Positions 58,791 through 64,000 of a stretch of 64,000 bases of DNA are shown here, in pieces. Both the position numbers and the translations under genes were made by a program. The DNA is from Fasciola hepatica. Its lineage: Eukaryota; Platyhelminthes; Trematoda; Plagiorchiida; Fasciolidae. The stretch lies in assembly GCA_948099385.1 (NCBI GenBank), contig CANUEZ040000210.1:813501-877500 (forward strand), written 5' to 3'. Below the pieces are notes generated by a model. The model saw only the letters and a program-made list of their open reading frames with translations, had not been told where the DNA came from and searched no databases. The first letter of the stretch is position 1. Each line of letters starts with the position of its first letter.

Positions 58791-58813
58791 TTCAGTTCAT
58801 TTCAGTTCAGTTT
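58791..58813 (-). repeat. Short tandem repeat at the 3' end of the minus-strand CR1
   Basis: TTCAGTTCATTTCAGTTCAG on the plus strand (CTGAA-type units on the minus strand), immediately downstream of the RT C-terminus. CR1-like LINEs typically end in short tandem units. Confidence 0.6.
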
Positions 58814-58956
58814 CCACAATACGAAATTGGCCGAGACCATCGAGCCTCCAGATTGTTGTGTTGTTGGCGAATTTCTTCGACTCCCAGCAATGCAAGCTGA
58901 GCGTTTTGCCTGAAAGGCAGAATTTACGAGGCAGTATCAGCTTCGCAGACAAAAGT

Positions 58957-60420
58957 TCATCGACAAGAATACAAGGGGCTCAGTACCTCTCCCCTCGTCC
59001 ACACAGCTAGCTCTGGGAGCGTTGTGTGCCAGCGTGACTCCAGGGCCTTTTTGAAAGTTGGCACATTCTTACGTCCAACAGCATCCGCTGGCAGTCTGTT
59101 CCACTTGGGCACAAACCTACATGTAAAACATTTGGCCCATATGTCCAGCCTTGAGTACGCCCTCGGTAGCCTAGAACAGTGATTCATGGTACCGCACTCA
59201 AAGGCAAAAAGAACAAATCACCCAACAGACCCTTTATGATGTTAAAAGCTTGTCTTAGGTCACCTCGCCATCTACGCCGGTCTGAAGAGGGAAGATTAGG
59301 AACTTCTAGACGCAGGGCTTAAGGCTTCTCCCTCCCACCGGTGATCATTCCAGTTGCAAGTCACTGCACCCCCTCCAAGCACTCCTTATCCTTGCGATAA
59401 TGGGGAGCCCACGCCTGCACACAATACTCCAGAAGAGAAAGCACCAAAACCTTGTAAAACGGATGAACATTCCCGGTTTTTTGCACGTGATAGTATTGCA
59501 CGCATTAGTTATTACCCCTCTGACCATATTGGCAGCTTTCTGGCACCGCCCTGAAGGCTTGAAGTCATGTGTGACCACCATGCTTAGGTATTTTACCTCA
59601 GACACTCTTTCAAAGGGAATACTGCTTGTTTTGTCTACGTTGTTGGTCAGGAGTTCACATTTGGCGAGATTCTGTGATGAATCCCATCGTTCTGTCCATC
59701 TGAGGGCCGCATTTATGTCCCGTGTTAAATCGCCCCCTGCTGTCTTCACATCACCTGGAAAGGTGTAACACGGTCTGCTCAATTCTTGCGCTAGGTCATT
59801 TATGTACAAGAGGAAGATCAAAGACTTCAGTGCGGAACCCTGCGGCACACCACCAGCAACCCTCTCCGGTCTCGAAAAATAATCGTCCACTTTGACACGG
59901 AAGCTACGACTTTCTATAAGGTGTGCTTCCCAATCTCCTGCTTCCCCGCTTATCCCGAAGGTTTGCAGCTATGGTCTAGCAGGCGATAACTCACGGAGTC
60001 AAAAGTCTTACTGAAATCAAAATAACAAACCTCCACCGTTGCACTTTAATCTATTCGCCTTATGGTCTCGTCTGTGAACATCAGTAGGTTTGTCAAACCC
60101 GATCATTTTTAACAAACCCATGTTTTGCAGGTGTCACAAAGTCGTTGTTAGCAAGATGCAGGCAAAATTGCCTTCCAATTATACCTTCCGAGCACTTGCG
60201 CAAAGCTGACGTTAGGCTTACCGGTCTATAATATTCTCCGCCCTCTGCCTTGATCCCGCCTTTTGTACAGCTACGACAGTAGCCTTAAGCCAACCCTCTG
60301 GCACCTTACCCTCCCTCAGAGATGCTTCGCACAGCCGGATAATAGCCCCTGATGAGATATGGGAAAGAGGCTGAACAGCTGCCGGATGGACTGTATCCAA
60401 TCCGGCTGCTTGCTCAAAGA
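58957..60420 (-). pseudogene. CR1 reverse transcriptase, decayed
   Basis: Frame 60400-60218 reads LDTVHPAAVQPLSHISSGAI, then LREGKVPEGWLKATVVAVQK (the GPDGVHP...GKVP.DWK.A.V.PI.KGG block). Frame 59890-59345 reads DDYFSRPERVAGGVPQGSAL, then FLLYINDL and CYTFPGDVKTAGG (the VPQGSVLGPLLFLLYINDL..FADDVKL block, with FADD changed to PGD), then the SEVKYLSMVV segment (KYLGV-like). Frame 59187-58957 gives RFVPKWNRLPADAV, the RVV..WNSLP tail typical of CR1. Catalytic Asp residues are lost and the palm between 60218 and 59890 is full of stops. Confidence 0.8.
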
Positions 60421-61134
60421 TCTGAGTTCGTTGTGCACCTCTTCCGCGCTTACAGTAAGCTACTGAAGCACTGGCGTACTCCCTATATCTGCCCCCGCCG
60501 CACTAAGTATGCTTTCCTGACGATACGTGCCCTTGAACAGCACGGGTAAGGTTTCTGCCTTGTCTTTTTTATCGAGAGCAATGCTTCCGTCGGAAACCTA
60601 CAAGGCAGCTACGCTCTCATGCGTCGTTTTCTTGGACTGCACATGGGCGAGGAACTTCTTTGGGTCCATCTTCACATTTTTGGCTAGTTTCTTCTCATTC
60701 TAGTAATTTGCTTCTCGTTTCAGGGCTTGTGTCCTGTTTCTGGCTGACCTGAAAGCGGCCCATGCTTAGTGCCTGCTATGAAGTTTGTGGTAAGCCTATA
60801 ACCTTCCACGAACAATCAATGCTTTTGCAATCCTGGGCTTCCGCCGAAGCGGCCGGCTCCTATTAATTTGTTGTGTTGACGGAGCAAACTCGTCTGTCAA
60901 GCCTATTAGGCCGGCTCCAATGGCCGTCTATCTATCCCCTACAGCTGGCTCCAGGGCTTCTGTGCGCCAACATATGCTTCTTGCTCTTATATTCAGTTGA
61001 TTCCCATCCACTCTTGCGCAATTTCGGACCAACCTAGATCCTGGTTCAATGTGCCTTACGGTGAACATCGCACGCAAGACTGCATGATGGCTTTAACCCA
61101 ACGGCTCCTTTATCACCAAAGAATTGATGTCAGA

Positions 61135-61690
61135 TCAGTACCTGGTTACCCGCAGATCCAGAGTAGATGAACGTTGTCCGTCCCGGAAGAGAGTTGTTTC
61201 TCTTTCATGTTGTGTGAGGGCCTGGTTGTGAAGCCGCATCATTAGAGCATTTCCGGCGGATCCCCGGGTGGCATGTTTATAGTCACAACTTATTTGTGGG
61301 AGGTCCATATCTCCCAACACCACAAAGCCCTGTGACCCACTCAACACCATCTGTGGAAGTTGGAATAGTTGAGTCTTCTTCCTCGTTTGCTTGCGGGGCT
61401 CTATAGACAAAGACTAGCCCTACCGGCCTTCGGTCTAGGCAAATACAAAATGCAGTGGCTTGTATGCTTAGAACGACAAGTGTAAAGGGGACCTCATACT
61501 GAATGTACTCGGCCCCCACGAGAAGTAGCACCCCTCCACCCAACCTACTGTCTATTCTATCTTATCCTCAGGCGGTGTAGCCACGAGGTTGCATGGCACT
61601 CTGGTCTTTTTTCAGCCATGTCTCCGTGATAGCTATAATCACTGATCAGTTATTTTTAGTCAGTATTTCCCCCCACTCACCTCTCAAGCT
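61135..61690 (-). pseudogene. CR1 endonuclease, decayed
   Basis: On the minus strand the stretch from about 61640 reads a WLKKDQSAMQPRGYTA segment after an ITETW-like lead, then GGGVLLLVGAEYIQYEV from 61543, then CICLDRRPVGLVFVYRAP. After a frame change, FVVLGDMDLPQISC replaces the LGDFNLPDIDW motif (Phe to Met, Asn to Asp). The order matches the LINE exonuclease-endonuclease-phosphatase domain. Replacement at GDFN and the frame breaks indicate loss of function. Confidence 0.7.
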
Positions 61691-61743
61691 ACAGGCATTT
61701 AAGTACCATATGGCGGCCCCTTTTGCCAGGTAGTCTGCCTTGG

Positions 61744-63082
61744 TTATTCCCCTTTGGGCCGTTTAACCCTCGGGCGCAGGTCCCGAGGGGATACTCCGTT
61801 TTTTGAATTAAAAGCCACAAGGCAAGCATTTTCCCGAACCTTCAAGGTCACACGGTGCACAGTAAATGCAACTCTGTCAGAAGGGAATCCCGAGGCTTTT
61901 CTTGTCTCGTCACTTGGTCTCCTGTTGCCCCCCGAGGGCGTCAGGGACCTACTCCTGCTCAACAGTGTGAGTGTTCGTGCAACGACTGTTACCCAGCTTT
62001 CACCATTAATGGTGATTTTCCGTTCGATTTGGGCCGGCTTCTCCGCTGCTTCAGTTTCCACTTCGGTCACACCCTCTATCTTGTTGGCATGCAATCGCTC
62101 AGCGTCCGCTTGTTTTATACCCTCTGTGTTTACTTTTGCACCTACTGCCCCACTTGCCTCATTCTTTTAGCTGGCAAAATCACTGTTGGCTGTCCAGCTC
62201 GTCTGCTGCAAATGATTGCAGCTTTAGGTGTAGGTTTGCTCAGAAGTGTGACGTCAGCCTTAGATATCATGAGAACCGACTGCGAGTTCCGGTTTTGGCG
62301 AATGCAGCGGATTACGTACCGATGCCACCTTCCCGAGGGAGGCAGCGTCGGGCGTGGTCATTAAGTACCCCCTGTGGCGTGCTTATCTCATGATGCCCGG
62401 ACTAGGAATAGGCCTCTGCCGTATGTGCTGGCATAGAGGATAAGCAGAGATGTTGGCTTTAGCGCATAGCATGCCTATCAAAGCCCCACTTCGTGGCAAT
62501 GCGCTTACGTCAGGCCAGATTGTAGCCTCGTCATTCTCAGCACATTTACAAAGTGCACGTGTTTGTCTTTCCTTCTGCTCCGCGCCTCTTTAATCACCGG
62601 TTTTGTACAATTATGCAGGAGAAGACACTTGATTTTCCCAACAACTCCCTGGGTGATAACTTTCAATTTTTGAGCTCTTCTTCAAGTCTCTCTATCTTCT
62701 GTTCAGATACCTTCAAATCTGTGGCATCCTCCGGTTCGTTCTATGTCTTTTTACTGTCCGGCTTGCCCTGCTCTGTCCGCTGCTCGTTTTTCCTGGTAAA
62801 TGTGCGCGTTGTTGCTACCGGACTCTGTTGTAACCCATTCCCTGAGCTTCTTGCTGTGGCCTCGTTTTTCCCGTCTAGCGATCCCCGCAGTACACGTGAG
62901 CGTTCCTCTGCCAGAGCTACACGGCAAACACGCATCCATTTCATAGATTCGCGTTCCATGAGGATCTCAGCTCTTCTTGGACAGGGCAAAGCAGTTCTGG
63001 TAGTATCACTCATAGCACCTATCACACTGTATACCTGTCCCAAAATACACTTTGTAACTAATAACTCCACCTGGGTTTTCAC
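61744..63082 (-). pseudogene. Probable CR1 ORF1 remnant
   Basis: Minus-strand frames 63082-62741 (113 codons) and 62094-61744 (116 codons) lie directly upstream of the endonuclease, as ORF1 should. The second ends 54 bases before the endonuclease region and contains NGESWVTVVARTLTL and a basic C-terminus. No diagnostic domain is visible, so the assignment is by position. Confidence 0.4.
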
Positions 63083-63499
63083 TGCAAACGATCACCAGGG
63101 ACTGAAAACGTGTAAACCAGAAAGAAAGCGTAAGCAGCTTTTACCAGATGCTCCAGGAGCTTGTGATTATTGTGTGAATAAACACAGTTATCAAATGCAC
63201 AACGAATAAAATACTTTGCCAATAAGACAGCGCTTTACCAAAAACTAACCAATTAGAGCAAAAGATTTCCCGAATAAGCAGCATACTTCAGCAAAAACCG
63301 CAGTACGTGGGTTTTGTGAAATAACTACTGTTACTTCACTACCAGGGCAAGAAAATGAAGACAGAACAGAGCACTTCAAATATTCATACTACGCCGCAGC
63401 CCACAAGGTCACATACTGGTAGTGGTTCACTGCCGCTCGAAGTGTTCTGAAGCAGTGCCGATTTCAAAATCCGATTCATGGACTAGGACCAATTTCACC
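63083..63499. other. No gene recognised
   Basis: Spacer between the LINE and the Gypsy integrase scrap. It may hold the eroded upstream part of that integrase. Confidence 0.35.
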
Positions 63500-63840
63500 T
63501 TCTCCAAATGGTCTCCTCACTGGACATGAGCCATCAAACTCACTCAGACCGATGACCAGCCTTCAAAAGCGCACCCTACCGGGAATTGTGCCATATTCTA
63601 AGCATCCGGAAGACTTAAACTATGGCACACCATAACAAGGGCAGTGGGCTGGCGGAGAGGAAGAACCAAATATTGAGAGGGTTTTCAAGGGCGTTTTTTG
63701 GTCGCCAAGCATTCCATCATTGCAACATCGTCCTACCGCGTTTCCTCCTGGCAGTAATTGACGCATCCATAAAACAGACACCTCCTTGCATCCACAGGAA
63801 GAGAAATACTTTTGTCGTCTGATAATTTCCTCACTGGTAC
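63500..63840 (+). pseudogene. Ty3/Gypsy integrase core scrap
   Basis: In plus-strand order: a short lead, SDR followed by a TGA where TDRG is expected (second catalytic Asp region, about 63545-63560), FKSAPYRELCHILSIRKT (QFES.LF..LC.LLGI.R.RT-like), a TAA, then MAHHNKGSGLAERKNQILRG (AYHPQANGMVERFHRQLK-like, keeping the catalytic Glu) and LPRFLLAVIDASIK (LPLVLLGIRT..K-like). It differs clearly from the intact element's integrase (SPYHPQANGMTERFNRTLKEW), so it is another Gypsy lineage. Stops make it non-functional. Confidence 0.5.
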
Positions 63841-64000
63841 TACCACAGAAATGCTGTACATCCTGCTGTTCGTGGTCTGTCTACGCTGTATCCTTCCTCC
63901 CTGATCATCGACTGGAGATTTAGCGCTTCAGGCGATCCGGCGACAACGGAATGGCCAATAAGACCAGTGTGGTTCATTCCCCACCTTTGAACGTGCAGGA

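Larger units (their letters stand above)
58791..63082 (-). mobile_element. CR1-type LINE, decayed, near full length
   Basis: In minus-strand order: possible ORF1 (63082-61744), endonuclease (61690-61135), RT (about 60420-59345), C-terminal domain (59187-58957) and a CTGAA-type 3' repeat (58813-58791). This is the most complete LINE in the window, although the frames are broken throughout. Its 3' end sits about 30 bp from the end of LINE copy B, so the two elements converge tail to tail. Confidence 0.75.

Noticed and set aside
1..64000. CRISPR arrays, operons, Shine-Dalgarno sites, rho-independent terminators
   Set aside because: None seen; the window is eukaryotic in character and simple repeats are microsatellites, not spacer arrays.

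Overview
This window looks like repeat-rich nuclear DNA from a metazoan, with no prokaryotic organisation. I found no convincing host protein-coding gene, rRNA gene, functional tRNA gene or CRISPR array. What can be read is almost entirely transposable elements: one apparently intact Ty3/Gypsy LTR retrotransposon, several badly decayed BEL/Pao elements, several decayed CR1/Jockey-type LINEs, a 5'-truncated Penelope-like element, tRNA-derived SINE debris, and a long non-coding pyrimidine-rich repeat family. This mix, and the wording of the two conserved ends of the non-coding family, suggest a flatworm, most likely a diphyllobothriid tapeworm. That assignment is inference from recognised repeat style, not from a host marker gene.

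Layout. 1-3030 (+) is a BEL/Pao gag-pol corpse that enters from the left edge. 3198-5508 (+) is copy 1 of the non-coding pyrimidine-rich element, followed by an orphan BEL/Pao integrase C-terminus (5525-5703). 6743-7373 (-) is a CR1-type LINE fragment ('copy A'). 7374-13700 is mostly unreadable. 13709-14090 (+) is a LINE endonuclease fragment and 14767-18156 (+) is copy 2 of the non-coding element. 20546-21562 (-) is a Penelope-like fragment set between TA repeats. 22761-22952 (-) is an RTE-like reverse transcriptase scrap. 25928-29630 (-) is a decayed CR1 (ORF1, endonuclease, RT), interrupted by another dispersed repeat. 30545-31320 (+) is a further CR1 RT, followed by SINE pieces around 32.0-32.5 kb. 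33490-36330 (+) is BEL/Pao copy 2, itself interrupted by a SINE-like insert ending in (AT)16. 38740-39480 (-) is a Jockey-like RT. 43270-45781 (+) is BEL/Pao copy 3. 52272-56966 (+) is the intact Gypsy element, inserted into CR1 'copy B' (52160-52271 and 56967-58760). 58791-63082 (-) is another decayed CR1 and 63500-63840 (+) is a Gypsy integrase scrap.

How the parts fit. Only the Gypsy element appears capable of its own cycle. By eye its 441-bp LTRs are identical. It has a TATA box, primer-binding site, polypurine tract and a 4-bp AAAT target duplication. One uninterrupted reading frame runs from gag through protease, RT, RNase H and integrase with all catalytic residues present. Copy A at 7.1-7.3 kb preserves the empty target site, which proves the insertion. 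The rest is nested fossil sequence, useful mainly for dating and for seeing recombination. The most striking such case is a 341-bp, almost identical tract shared by inverted LINE copies 50 kb apart.
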